This document shows positions 27,789 to 36,563 of a stretch of DNA of 64,000 nt, in pieces (within the stretch, counting starts at the first letter, position 1; each line of letters starts with the position of its first letter). The notes beneath the pieces were generated by a model. It worked only from the letters and a program-made list of their open reading frames with translations, was not told the origin of the DNA and ran no database searches. Origin of the DNA: Niameybacter massiliensis (GTDB lineage: Bacteria > Bacillota > Clostridia > Lachnospirales > Cellulosilyticaceae); assembly GCF_001282685.1 (NCBI RefSeq), contig NZ_LN875035.1:1567572-1631571 (forward strand), read 5' to 3'. Both the position numbers and the translations under genes were made by a program.

Positions 27789-27804
27789 GTCGGCCTCAAC
27801 CGAC
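27789..27804 (-). other. Leader hairpin of the tRNA array
   Basis: GTCGG and CCGAC enclose a 6-base loop in the leader between the promoter and the first tRNA. It is probably removed when RNase P or endonucleases cut the precursor. Confidence 0.4.
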
Positions 27805-27811
27805 AAAATGT

Positions 27812-27840
27812 ATTATACATAAATAAACACTCTACGTCAA
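27812..27840 (-). promoter_or_regulatory. Promoter of the nine-tRNA array
   Basis: Minus-strand TTGACG (27840-27835), a 17-base spacer and TATAAT (27817-27812). This is a near-consensus SigA promoter about 45 bases before tRNA-Gly(UCC), as expected for a strongly expressed stable RNA unit. Confidence 0.85.
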
Positions 27841-27858
27841 CACCTTTTTTATTTTTTC

Positions 27859-28377
27859 TTAAAATCTTCTAGAAACCCTTGATTCATCAAGCATTTGTAA
27901 GAGTGCAATATCCATAATACGACTATTTTTAATCTCAATCATAGCAAAAGATGGTACTGTGCTATCTTTTGGTAAAGTCATACTTCCTGGATTTAAAAGG
28001 GTAATGCCATTTTTTGTTTCTTTGTGGGCAATATGCGTATGACCAAAAATAGCAATCTTTGCATCATAAGCCTCTGCATCAATCCATAATTCCTCATAAT
28101 CATGCTTTGCATGTTGCTGATGACCATGAGTAATCATAATCGGTACATCATCAATGTGCACCAAAATAGTATTTTCTATACCATAAGAAGAAAAGTCGCA
28201 ATTCCCTGGCACTTTATAGACCGTTAATTCTGGATATATCATTTCAAGACGTCTAGCATCATCTATACAGTCTCCACAATGTATAATGTGTGTAAGATCA
28301 TGTGATAAATACATTTCTATTAAACTTTCCACATGGCCTGTACGAGCATGTGTATCACTTATAACAAGTATCTTCAT
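27859..28377 (-). CDS. YfcE/MJ0936-family metallophosphoesterase
   Basis: 172 residues starting at the ATG at 28377; AGGTG within the end of rdgB is 8 bases upstream. An in-frame GTG at 28386 is less likely. Metal ligands of the calcineurin-like fold are visible: SDTHAR near residue 9, HCGDCIDD at 36, PGNCD at 59, ITHGHQ and FGHTHIAH. Members hydrolyse phosphodiesters in the cytosol. It sits directly after rdgB, a common pairing in Clostridia. Confidence 0.92.
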   Translation of the reverse strand: MKILVISDTHARTGHVESLIEMYLSHDLTHIIHCGDCIDDARRLEMIYPELTVYKVPGNCDFSSYGIENTILVHIDDVPIMITHGHQQHAKHDYEELWIDAEAYDAKIAIFGHTHIAHKETKNGITLLNPGSMTLPKDSTVPSFAMIEIKNSRIMDIALLQMLDESRVSRRF

Positions 28378-28378
28378 A

Positions 28379-28978
28379 TTATTCACCTAAATATTCCATT
28401 AGTTTTACCTTCATAGCTTCTAAAGCTTTTGCACGGTGACTAATTTTATTTTTTTCTTCAGCTGAAAGCTCTGCTGTGCTCTTTTTAAAATCATTAATAA
28501 AGAAAATAGGATCATATCCAAAACCATTTTTGCCTTTTGCTTCATGTCCAATATGCCCTTCTATTGTAGCAAGTGTTACCATTGTAGGGATATTCTTCCC
28601 TGCTGCTGCAATAGCGCATACGAATCTTGCTGTTCGCTCTTCATCCTGTATATCTTTAATACGATCCAGTATAATCTGATTTTTAACTTCATAAGGTGTA
28701 TCCTTCCCTAAATAGCGTGCTGAATATACACCTGGCTCTTTGTTTAAACAGTCAATCTCAAGACCTGAATCGTCTGCTAAAATAATAGCATCTGTATAAG
28801 CAGTTAAAGCTTCTGCCTTAATCACCGCATTCTCTTCAAATGTTGTGCCATTCTCTTCAATATCTATATCAATCCCTGCTTCTCCCATAGTTAATACTTC
28901 TACAGGAAGCCCCTCTAAGATTTTCTTGATTTCTTTTACTTTTCCTTGATTTTGTGTAGCAAATATAATTTTTTTCAT
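28379..28978 (-). CDS. rdgB: RdgB/HAM1 non-canonical purine NTP pyrophosphatase
   Basis: 199 residues. It removes ITP, dITP and XTP from the nucleotide pool. The family start IIFATQNQGKVKEI, substrate motif ILADDSGLEID, PGVYSARY and the C-terminal GKNGFGYDPIFF and SHRAKAL are all present. Length is normal. Its stop lies one base before the ATG of the phosphoesterase, so the two are coupled. Confidence 0.96.
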   Translation of the reverse strand: MKKIIFATQNQGKVKEIKKILEGLPVEVLTMGEAGIDIDIEENGTTFEENAVIKAEALTAYTDAIILADDSGLEIDCLNKEPGVYSARYLGKDTPYEVKNQIILDRIKDIQDEERTARFVCAIAAAGKNIPTMVTLATIEGHIGHEAKGKNGFGYDPIFFINDFKKSTAELSAEEKNKISHRAKALEAMKVKLMEYLGE

Positions 28979-29147
28979 TAGTTTACCCTCGTTAATCTAT
29001 TTTTATATTGTTATAAACAAATTTCTTAAATATATTCTATTGTAAAGCTAAATAATCTATTTGTGAAGTCTAGGTTCCGATTCAATCAGCTAAATTATAG
29101 TCCCTTTCAACCTCTCCATTCTATAAATTAAATATTCTTTGACACAC

Positions 29148-29185
29148 AAAAAAGGAGTCATTACACTTCGTGTAACAACTCCTTC
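29148..29185 (-). terminator. Terminator after the amidase gene
   Basis: AAGGAGT...TTACAC and GTGTAA...ACTCCTT form an interrupted stem with a GAAG loop, followed on the minus strand by T6. Confidence 0.85.
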
Positions 29186-29192
29186 CAATTTC

Positions 29193-31388
29193 TTATCTAA
29201 ATGAGATTGTATTAAACATCTCGATAATCGCATTTCCTACTGCTCTTGCATAAGTTTGATTAAAGCTACTACTTGCTAATAGAGCTGCCTCTGTAGGATT
29301 AGAAATAAATGCTCCCTCTAATAATATAGCTGGCATTTTGCTTGTATTAAGTACAACTAAATCTGGTCGTGATTTAACACCTCTATTGTAAGTTCCACAT
29401 TCAGCTATAATATGATCTAGTGCAATTTGAGCCATTTGTTTACTTCTGCCATCTGTTGTGCTTGGATAGTAAAGTACCTCTGTCCCTTTACTTGTTGCTG
29501 TATGAGAATTATTATGTACGCTAACAAACATATCCGCTTCGATTTCATTTGCCATATTCGTACGATCTCTTAACCCTGGATAGGTATCTTCTTCTCTTGT
29601 CATATAGATCTTAATATCGGAGTTTGCCTGAATATAGTTCATAATGGCTAATGTCTGAGTTAAGTTAACTGTTTTTTCAACTACCCCATTACCACTACTT
29701 CCACCATCTGTTCCACCATGTCCTGCATCTAGCACAAGTATCTTTCCATATTTCTCTTTTGGTTTAACCAATTCAATCACAAGCTTATCATCTTTTTTAC
29801 TTAAGTTAACAGCTCTTATAGTCTGCTCTTCGATAATAAAACGTGTTGTTGTTCTATTTTCTACTGTCAACGTTGAGACTGCACTATCTCTAATAGTCCA
29901 TTTCCCTTCACTAAACTGACTAGAGTAGTTATCTCCTAAATCGATAACTAATTTCTTCTCTCTATATCTATCATCAACAGTGATATCGCTTATACTAAAA
30001 CTTGTTGGCATAGTAATTTCAAAGCTTGGTCTATATTCTCCTGTGTATTCAATAAACTCAAATAGTGGTTTGCTAAAGCGTATGATTGTATTTTCTTTTA
30101 CAATTTCTGTTGTATGTGTAAATTTCACATCATCTTGTAGATTAATTGTAATTTTTACGTTATTGCCACTTTCCGTTGCATATACACTATCTATGTAATT
30201 GCCTCTAACACGATTCCACTCAACATCTTCTACTAAACTTGTATTTGGTAAAGTCACTATAAGCTGACTTGCATTTTCTTCTATTGTCATCTGACTTGGC
30301 GCAAATCCTTGAATTCCTAAATATTCACCTTTTAAATCTTCTCCTACTGCAAGTGCAGGAATTTCTTCTTTTGAAAGTTGAATAATAATGTCTGTACGAT
30401 CATCACTTAGGCTCACAAGAGCCTCTGCTCCAGATGTTAAATCTAATACAACACGCGTTTTATCCGCTGCAAATTGACTTGTACGGATTTGTTTAACATA
30501 GCTATTGCTTGCTACTTGAACTGTACTACCTAATTGATTCTTACTATTTTTAATATCAATAATAAGCTTACCTTCTGAGCGACTTACTTCAAAATCACTA
30601 ATTGGTGTACTTGCTTCAATCATACATGTTGCATCATTACGTCCACCTAATACTGTAGCACGGTCAATTGTTGTCATATTGTAACTTGCTGCCGCTTTAT
30701 CTACAACTAACCCCGTACTATCTCCTTCATAAAACTGCTTAATTCCATCTACTGCATTTTCTAATTTATTACCTATAGCTGGTAATATAGGTGTTGGCTT
30801 ACTTTCTGGCTTTTCTTCCGGTACTGGATCTGGCGTTGGCTCTGGTTCAGGTGTCACTTCTGGCTTAGTCTCTGGAAGTGGCTCTGGGTTATTACCACCA
30901 TCTGGCTTTGTGCTACTTTCTGATACGTAAACTGCACGTTCATCTCCACCTACCCATTTTACTTCTAATCCAATATTCTCCCCTATAAATCGTAAAGGCA
31001 CCATAATCTTATCATTAATAATCTTAGCTGGTACATCTAGCTGAACATTTTTACCATCTAACCATACTTCATCATTATCTGGCTCTAAAATCATGAGTGA
31101 GTCTTTATAACTTACATATATTTTTCTTTCATAACTTTTCCATTCTACCGCTGCTCCCAATGGTTCAAATACTTCACGAGCAGGTACTAATACACGTTCA
31201 TCTATTTGGACAGGAGGCATAATCTCTGTCTTTTTTTCCTCCCCATTAATATAAAGTGTAATTGGTGGTAAATTGTATTGATGTGTTTTTCCATCATAAG
31301 TTAATTCCATAGAACTTGCATATATAGGGCTAACGCTCATTAAAGCAATAACTGTACTAAGCACTAACTTCTTCGTCGTTTTTTGCAT
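29193..31388 (-). CDS. Cell-wall N-acetylmuramoyl-L-alanine amidase with stalk and AMIN domains
   Basis: 731-residue secreted enzyme with a signal peptide (about 1-24). A copper amine oxidase-like stalk domain (about 30-155) is followed by a Pro/Glu-rich linker (about 165-205), AMIN-type beta-sandwich repeats (about 235-520) and a C-terminal Amidase_3 domain (from about 548). Zinc ligands are seen in DAGHGG, VVEK and SVHNNS, and the catalytic Glu in ILLEGAF. It cleaves the amide bond between MurNAc and L-Ala, in division or sporulation. AMIN domains bind peptidoglycan or cell-wall polymers. The start has AGGAGG upstream. Confidence 0.94.
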   Translation of the reverse strand: MQKTTKKLVLSTVIALMSVSPIYASSMELTYDGKTHQYNLPPITLYINGEEKKTEIMPPVQIDERVLVPAREVFEPLGAAVEWKSYERKIYVSYKDSLMILEPDNDEVWLDGKNVQLDVPAKIINDKIMVPLRFIGENIGLEVKWVGGDERAVYVSESSTKPDGGNNPEPLPETKPEVTPEPEPTPDPVPEEKPESKPTPILPAIGNKLENAVDGIKQFYEGDSTGLVVDKAAASYNMTTIDRATVLGGRNDATCMIEASTPISDFEVSRSEGKLIIDIKNSKNQLGSTVQVASNSYVKQIRTSQFAADKTRVVLDLTSGAEALVSLSDDRTDIIIQLSKEEIPALAVGEDLKGEYLGIQGFAPSQMTIEENASQLIVTLPNTSLVEDVEWNRVRGNYIDSVYATESGNNVKITINLQDDVKFTHTTEIVKENTIIRFSKPLFEFIEYTGEYRPSFEITMPTSFSISDITVDDRYREKKLVIDLGDNYSSQFSEGKWTIRDSAVSTLTVENRTTTRFIIEEQTIRAVNLSKKDDKLVIELVKPKEKYGKILVLDAGHGGTDGGSSGNGVVEKTVNLTQTLAIMNYIQANSDIKIYMTREEDTYPGLRDRTNMANEIEADMFVSVHNNSHTATSKGTEVLYYPSTTDGRSKQMAQIALDHIIAECGTYNRGVKSRPDLVVLNTSKMPAILLEGAFISNPTEAALLASSSFNQTYARAVGNAIIEMFNTISFR

Positions 31389-31514
31389 GGTCTCCTCCTA
31401 AAAATGTCAACATTTGCTTCTAATCTATCCACATTATAGCAAATTTTTTAGGGGTACATACATTTTCTTTATACTTCTTAACAAACTTGTAATAATTTAT
31501 AATCTCCACAATTT

Positions 31515-32804
31515 TCAAGTCGTTTTATCCAATTTATTGAAATCATAGTTCTCTTGTTCTACTTCCTTTTCCTTAGGGATACACAAGATACAGATAAACG
31601 CAATACTAATTAATCCAGTCAATACCCCTAATGCTGTCTGCCATACCATTTGCATATTATCATGAGGTAGTTTATCGTATACGACACCAATAAGTTGAGG
31701 AACTATCGCCCCCCCTAAAAAACCTGCAAAGTTTACTACTGACATAGTAATACCTGCATATTGCTTAGGATGGCGTTCTTTCGCATAGGCCCAAGATACA
31801 ACAAAACTTGTTGCGGTAAGACCTAAGATAAAAAATACTATATTGAGTACAATCCAAGGCATAGGAATAAATACAACTATCAACCAACATATTAATTGCA
31901 TACCACCAAATAAAATCATTGGTTTTCTTCTACTTTTCATGGTATCTGAAAGCTTTCCAATAATGATTCCACCTACTGCTACTCCCAGGGTAATAAAACT
32001 CATAGCATTAGCTGCTGTTGTTTTACTAATTCCTTTATATAAATCTTGGAACATACTTACTCCCCATGTCCCCGTTAATGCCATTGTTGAACCAAAAGTT
32101 AAAGCATAAGCTATCATAATAGGATATAATGCTCTATCTTTTAATATTTTTTTGATAACCTCCCAAATTCGAGACCATTCATTACATTCTACATTCATTT
32201 CTTCTACAGGATTTACAGGTTCTCTTTCTTTAATAAAACACCACCCTAATATACCTAGTATCAATGTGATTCCACTAATCATTAAAAATGAATTTCTCCA
32301 ACCTATAAAACTATTCAAATAAGCTAATGGTGCCATGGCTAAAATTGCGCCTAAGTTTCCAATAAAAGAAGTACATCCTGACATAGTTCCAAACTTCTCC
32401 TTTGGAAACCATTCTGCAATGATTTTAAGAATACATACAAATACGACTGCCACGCCAATACCAACTAGGAAACGACCTATAAATGCTACAACAATATGTG
32501 GTGCACAAGCAAAAATTAAACTGCCTACTGTTGCTAGCATGGTTCCCATTGTAATCGTTTTACGAGGTCCTAATGTATCTGCTAAGATACCTATTGGTAT
32601 TTGCATAAACATATAGGCGTACATATACATAGATCCTAACAGTGCAAAAAGACTCCCCGCTTCTTCACTATTCGTTAATCCAAAAGCCTCAAACATTTCA
32701 TCTTTTACTACACCTGTAGCTACCCTATGAAAAAAGACAATGACATAAACACAGGCAGCAATTCCCCAGATCATATAAGCCTTATCCTTATTTTTTGTGT
32801 CCAT
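31515..32804 (-). CDS. MFS transporter
   Basis: 429 residues with about 12 membrane helices in the major-facilitator layout. The signature between helices 2 and 3 reads GILADTLGPRKTIT, the second-half counterpart is GKLSDTMKSRRKP, and the loop after helix 6 is hydrophilic (EREPVNPVEEMNVECNEW). The pattern resembles anion or organic-acid symporters of the NNP/OPA type. The substrate is unknown. It stands alone between the amidase and the sugar-binding lipoprotein. Confidence 0.9.
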   Translation of the reverse strand: MDTKNKDKAYMIWGIAACVYVIVFFHRVATGVVKDEMFEAFGLTNSEEAGSLFALLGSMYMYAYMFMQIPIGILADTLGPRKTITMGTMLATVGSLIFACAPHIVVAFIGRFLVGIGVAVVFVCILKIIAEWFPKEKFGTMSGCTSFIGNLGAILAMAPLAYLNSFIGWRNSFLMISGITLILGILGWCFIKEREPVNPVEEMNVECNEWSRIWEVIKKILKDRALYPIMIAYALTFGSTMALTGTWGVSMFQDLYKGISKTTAANAMSFITLGVAVGGIIIGKLSDTMKSRRKPMILFGGMQLICWLIVVFIPMPWIVLNIVFFILGLTATSFVVSWAYAKERHPKQYAGITMSVVNFAGFLGGAIVPQLIGVVYDKLPHDNMQMVWQTALGVLTGLISIAFICILCIPKEKEVEQENYDFNKLDKTT

Positions 32805-32918
32805 AGTATCTCCCCTTATAGCTTATCACTTTTTTCTATTATACAAAGTGGACAGGAGTGTTGTCTATTATTATTCAGAAAATACGCTTTATTCTCTTAT
32901 ATAAATCTAACTACAAAA

Positions 32919-32953
32919 ATAGAAGCTACTACACTTGTATGTAATAGCTTCTA
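32919..32953 (-). terminator. Terminator of the ABC-transporter operon
   Basis: AGAAGCTA.TACA and TGTA.TAGCTTCT form the stem; on the minus strand ATTTTTG follows. It lies 24 bases beyond the lipoprotein stop. Confidence 0.8.
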
Positions 32954-32976
32954 ACCTATTTATACTTTACACTAAT

Positions 32977-34566
32977 TTACTTATTTAAACCTTCAGCGTA
33001 CTCTTTGAATTTTATAGCCATTTCTTTATATACGTCTTCTGAACCTGCTGCTTTAAGCTTCTTTTGCATTTTAGCAATATCACCTGCTGGATCATCTGTA
33101 AAGCCTAAGCAAAGTAACTTATAGTCAGAAGCAAAGATATCACTCATTGCAGCTACTTGGTTCTTAACAGGATCACTATTAAAGTTAAAAGTTGAATACT
33201 CATTAGGAGATACTGCCGTTTCTAGCCATTTGTTGTAGAGTTCTGAATAATTAGGAATACCACCTTTTAAGCGTTTCCAATAAGCATCATTACGAATCCC
33301 CCAGTTACAATTTGCATCATAACCATAATTTGCATTAGCAGGTAATAAAGTAACTGTACCATCTCCATTATTTGTATAGTGTTCACCTTCAATACCATAA
33401 CAGAATAAATCATGAATTTCTTCATCATTTCTCAATAAATCTAATGCCATAAGTGCTCTTTCTGGATTCTTAGATTTTGAGAAAATACTCATTCCATTTC
33501 CCATAAAGGATACAAGTGTAGCAGGGATCTCATCCATTGCATCAAATACTTGAACTTTCCATTCTGGATGTGCTTCATTGACAGAAGAGTACTGGCTTAC
33601 AGCTGTATTTAAGTTCATAATGGCTGCTGCACTTCTACCAGATGCAAAGCTTTCACGATTGTCTGTTGTATTAACAACTGCACTCTTGCTCCAGTATCCT
33701 TTGTCTTTCCAATCTTTTAATTTGGTAATAACATTAAGGAATTCAGGATTCTCGCTTACATGTTTTACTGTGTAAGATTTATCTCCTACTGCCATGGAGC
33801 CACTTAATTGCCATGGTCCTACACCTGTAACTTTACCATAAACCTCTTGATTCCACATTCTATCAAACATAAATGTTGCATCATAATCTGATCCAACATC
33901 CATAGGGATCAATTGAGGTTCATTTTTAGCAATTGTATCAAGATATTTTTCTAATCCCTCTAACCCTGTTACATCTGCTACACCATATTTATCCATTAAA
34001 TCTCCACGTGCCATATAAACATAACCTGATAATTCTTTATAATTCATTGGTAACATATAAACTTTACCTTCTACCTTTGCTTGTTCCCAAGCTTCTTTAT
34101 AAATTGTAGAAGCTGTCATCGGTGCATACTTTTCTAAATTTTCTTGTGTAATTTCATAGAATCCTTGTTTAACGGCTTGAGAATTATAAAATGCCCAGTC
34201 TGCTGAATAAATAATGTCAAACTCTTCTCCTGAAGCGAAAAGAAGCGGATACTTTTGTTCATATTCTCCCCAACTCATAAATTTCACATCTAATGTTGCA
34301 TTAATCTTTTCTTTTAATTTTTCATTAATCATTCCAAATACTCTATCAAAATCAGGTGTACGATCTCCTAATAGGTACATGGTCAATTTAACTTCTTTTG
34401 AAAGATCAATATCAGGTTCTTGGGTCTTATCTCCTTCTGCTAGTTGATTTATTTCCTGATTCGGTGTAGGTTTTGTACTTTCCGTCCTACTACTACACCC
34501 TCCAAGTGCCATAGATAACATTAATAAAACTGAGATAACTCCTGACAATAATTTTTTTCGATGCAT
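32977..34566 (-). CDS. Sugar ABC transporter substrate-binding lipoprotein (LipO-like)
   Basis: 529 residues. Lipobox LGGC puts the lipidated cysteine at about 24. The mature protein has the two-lobe binding fold of extracellular solute-binding family 1, and its C-terminus (NFNSDPVKNQVAAMSDIFASDY...LKAAGSEDVYKEM) matches the DUF3502 domain of LipO-type proteins. These bind oligosaccharides, often from plant polymers or glycosaminoglycans. It is third in the operon after the two permeases, and no ATPase is present; a shared MsmX-type ATPase is likely. Confidence 0.92.
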   Translation of the reverse strand: MHRKKLLSGVISVLLMLSMALGGCSSRTESTKPTPNQEINQLAEGDKTQEPDIDLSKEVKLTMYLLGDRTPDFDRVFGMINEKLKEKINATLDVKFMSWGEYEQKYPLLFASGEEFDIIYSADWAFYNSQAVKQGFYEITQENLEKYAPMTASTIYKEAWEQAKVEGKVYMLPMNYKELSGYVYMARGDLMDKYGVADVTGLEGLEKYLDTIAKNEPQLIPMDVGSDYDATFMFDRMWNQEVYGKVTGVGPWQLSGSMAVGDKSYTVKHVSENPEFLNVITKLKDWKDKGYWSKSAVVNTTDNRESFASGRSAAAIMNLNTAVSQYSSVNEAHPEWKVQVFDAMDEIPATLVSFMGNGMSIFSKSKNPERALMALDLLRNDEEIHDLFCYGIEGEHYTNNGDGTVTLLPANANYGYDANCNWGIRNDAYWKRLKGGIPNYSELYNKWLETAVSPNEYSTFNFNSDPVKNQVAAMSDIFASDYKLLCLGFTDDPAGDIAKMQKKLKAAGSEDVYKEMAIKFKEYAEGLNK

Positions 34567-34590
34567 AACTGTGCCCCCTTTATTTTTTCA

Positions 34591-35496
34591 TTAACCTTTT
34601 ACTGCTCCTATTGTAACGCCTTTAATAAAATACCTTTGCAAAAATGGATAAAGTAATATAATAGGTCCAATAGCAATAACTGTCATAGCCAGTTTCATCG
34701 GTTCACTCGGTATAGATGCAACGACAATACCACTTCTTGCTGCAGCAGCTTGCAAAGCACTTGCCTTGGTCAAAATATTATTTAAGTAATATTGAAGTGG
34801 AAACATCTTTTCATTATCGATAAAAAGCATTGCATTATACCAGTCATTCCAGTAGTTAAGTGCTGTAAAAAGTCCTACCGTTGCCATACCTGGCTTACAA
34901 AGTGGCAAAATAATTTTGGCATAAATCGTAAAGTCTCCTGCTCCATCTAATTTAGCACTTTCATAAATAGAATCTGGTATAGACTTCATATAACTCTTTA
35001 GTATAAGGAGATAAGTAACATTTACAACAATGGGTAAAATCAAAGATAAGAAGTTATTTTTGAAATGGAGATACTTGATACATAAAATATACCAAGGTAC
35101 TAAACCTCCCCCAAAAATGGAGGTAAAATAATAGAAAAAGGAAACTTTGTTACGGTATTTAAAATCTTTACTATTTAAAACATAAGCTGCCATACTCATC
35201 ATCAATAGACTACTTATTGTACCAATCACTGTAACACCAATGGTGACCGCATAAGCATTTAAAAGTGCACCTGGTGCTTTAAACAAAATTTCATAGGCTT
35301 CTCCTGAAAAACTTTTTGGCCATAGCCTGTAGCCATCTAGTAAAATAGATTCTTGTGTTGTCAATGAACCTACAATAATAAGCCAAAAAGGTATGGTACA
35401 GTAAATAGTAAGCACGGTTAAGAACAGATAGGAAAACACATTGAACATTTTACGATCTAGTGATGTTGGTACATTTTTAATTTTTCTTTTCATCAT
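34591..35496 (-). CDS. Carbohydrate ABC transporter permease (LplC-like)
   Basis: 301 residues with six membrane helices and the EAA loop, which contacts the ATPase, as YESAKLDGAGDFTIYAKIILPLCKPG. The N-terminus is cytoplasmic and the C-terminus ends ITIGAVKG, as usual for LplC/YtcP members. It pairs with the LplB-like permease 9 bases upstream and is followed by the lipoprotein. Confidence 0.93.
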   Translation of the reverse strand: MMKRKIKNVPTSLDRKMFNVFSYLFLTVLTIYCTIPFWLIIVGSLTTQESILLDGYRLWPKSFSGEAYEILFKAPGALLNAYAVTIGVTVIGTISSLLMMSMAAYVLNSKDFKYRNKVSFFYYFTSIFGGGLVPWYILCIKYLHFKNNFLSLILPIVVNVTYLLILKSYMKSIPDSIYESAKLDGAGDFTIYAKIILPLCKPGMATVGLFTALNYWNDWYNAMLFIDNEKMFPLQYYLNNILTKASALQAAAARSGIVVASIPSEPMKLAMTVIAIGPIILLYPFLQRYFIKGVTIGAVKG

Positions 35497-35505
35497 GTTT
35501 CCCCC

Positions 35506-36432
35506 TTAGAACAGTGAATAATCTGGTTCTACTTTCTTAACAATGGTATTGGCAATCATAATAAGGATGAACGAGAATACTGATTGATAAAAGCCTACTG
35601 CTGCTGTCATACCATATTCTTGCATACTGAGCATAGATCTTGTGACATACGTATCAATAACATCTGTGGCTTCATAAACCATAGGGTTATTACCTGTTAC
35701 TTGCCAAAACATTTGGAAGTCCCCTTTCATAATGGTTCCAATTGCAAGTAAGAATAAAATCACAATGGTTGGTCTAATACAAGGTAAAGTAATATTCCAG
35801 ATTTTCTGCCACATGGTTGCACCATCAATACTTGCTGCTTCATATAGTTCTTCATCAATACTCATAATACTTGCCAAATACATTGTTGTAGAGTAGCCTA
35901 CTCCCTTAAAGACACTCGCCGCTGCCAGTATGGGTATCCATGCTGCCGGGTTTGAATACACATCAATCGGTTTCTTTCCAAAGGCCTCAAGCAATGTATT
36001 AATAGCCCCAAACTCATAGTTAAATAAACTATAGATAAAAGCACCTACTACAACCCATGAAATAAAATAGGGTAAAAACATTAAAGATTGTGTCAGGCGT
36101 TTAAAAAACTTATTAGTCAGTTCTGCCAATAAAATTGCACACATAATAGCAAAAAAAGTTCCAAGAATAAGAAATAAAATATTATAGAGAATAGTATTTT
36201 TTGTAATACTCCAGATCTTACCTGATTTAATAAAAAACTCAAAGTTATCAAATCCTACCCATGGACTTCCAAATATGCCATCATGATAATTAAAATTTTT
36301 AAAAGCTAGAACTATACCACCCATGGGAATGTAACACATTAAGATAAGAATCAGCGCACTTGGCAGTAACATCAGCCATTTGGTCCTGTTAACTTTTAAA
36401 TCATAAAATATGCTGTGTTTTTTTTGTTTCAC
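35506..36432 (-). CDS. Carbohydrate ABC transporter permease (LplB-like)
   Basis: 308 residues, six membrane helices. The EAA loop reads YEAASIDGATMWQKIWNITLPCIRPT. It resembles LplB/YteP, the first permease of oligosaccharide importers in Firmicutes. It is the first gene of the three-gene ABC operon; the preceding histidine-kinase gene ends in a terminator, so this operon should have its own promoter in 36,433-36,534. Confidence 0.93.
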   Translation of the reverse strand: MKQKKHSIFYDLKVNRTKWLMLLPSALILILMCYIPMGGIVLAFKNFNYHDGIFGSPWVGFDNFEFFIKSGKIWSITKNTILYNILFLILGTFFAIMCAILLAELTNKFFKRLTQSLMFLPYFISWVVVGAFIYSLFNYEFGAINTLLEAFGKKPIDVYSNPAAWIPILAAASVFKGVGYSTTMYLASIMSIDEELYEAASIDGATMWQKIWNITLPCIRPTIVILFLLAIGTIMKGDFQMFWQVTGNNPMVYEATDVIDTYVTRSMLSMQEYGMTAAVGFYQSVFSFILIMIANTIVKKVEPDYSLF

Positions 36433-36534
36433 TGTATTCTCCCCCCCTCCTTTACTCTTATTATACGATTCTCTGCATAGTAAATTAACGGGATTATTTT
36501 TAGATAAGTAGAATTTTTTGTGTTGTTATAAACA

Positions 36535-36563
36535 AAAAAAGGTTACTCATAAAGCAACCTTTT
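36535..36563 (-). terminator. Terminator after the histidine kinase gene
   Basis: AAAAGGTTGCT and AGTAACCTTTT form the stem, with T6 following on the minus strand. It begins at the kinase stop codon and separates the regulators from the transporter genes. Confidence 0.85.
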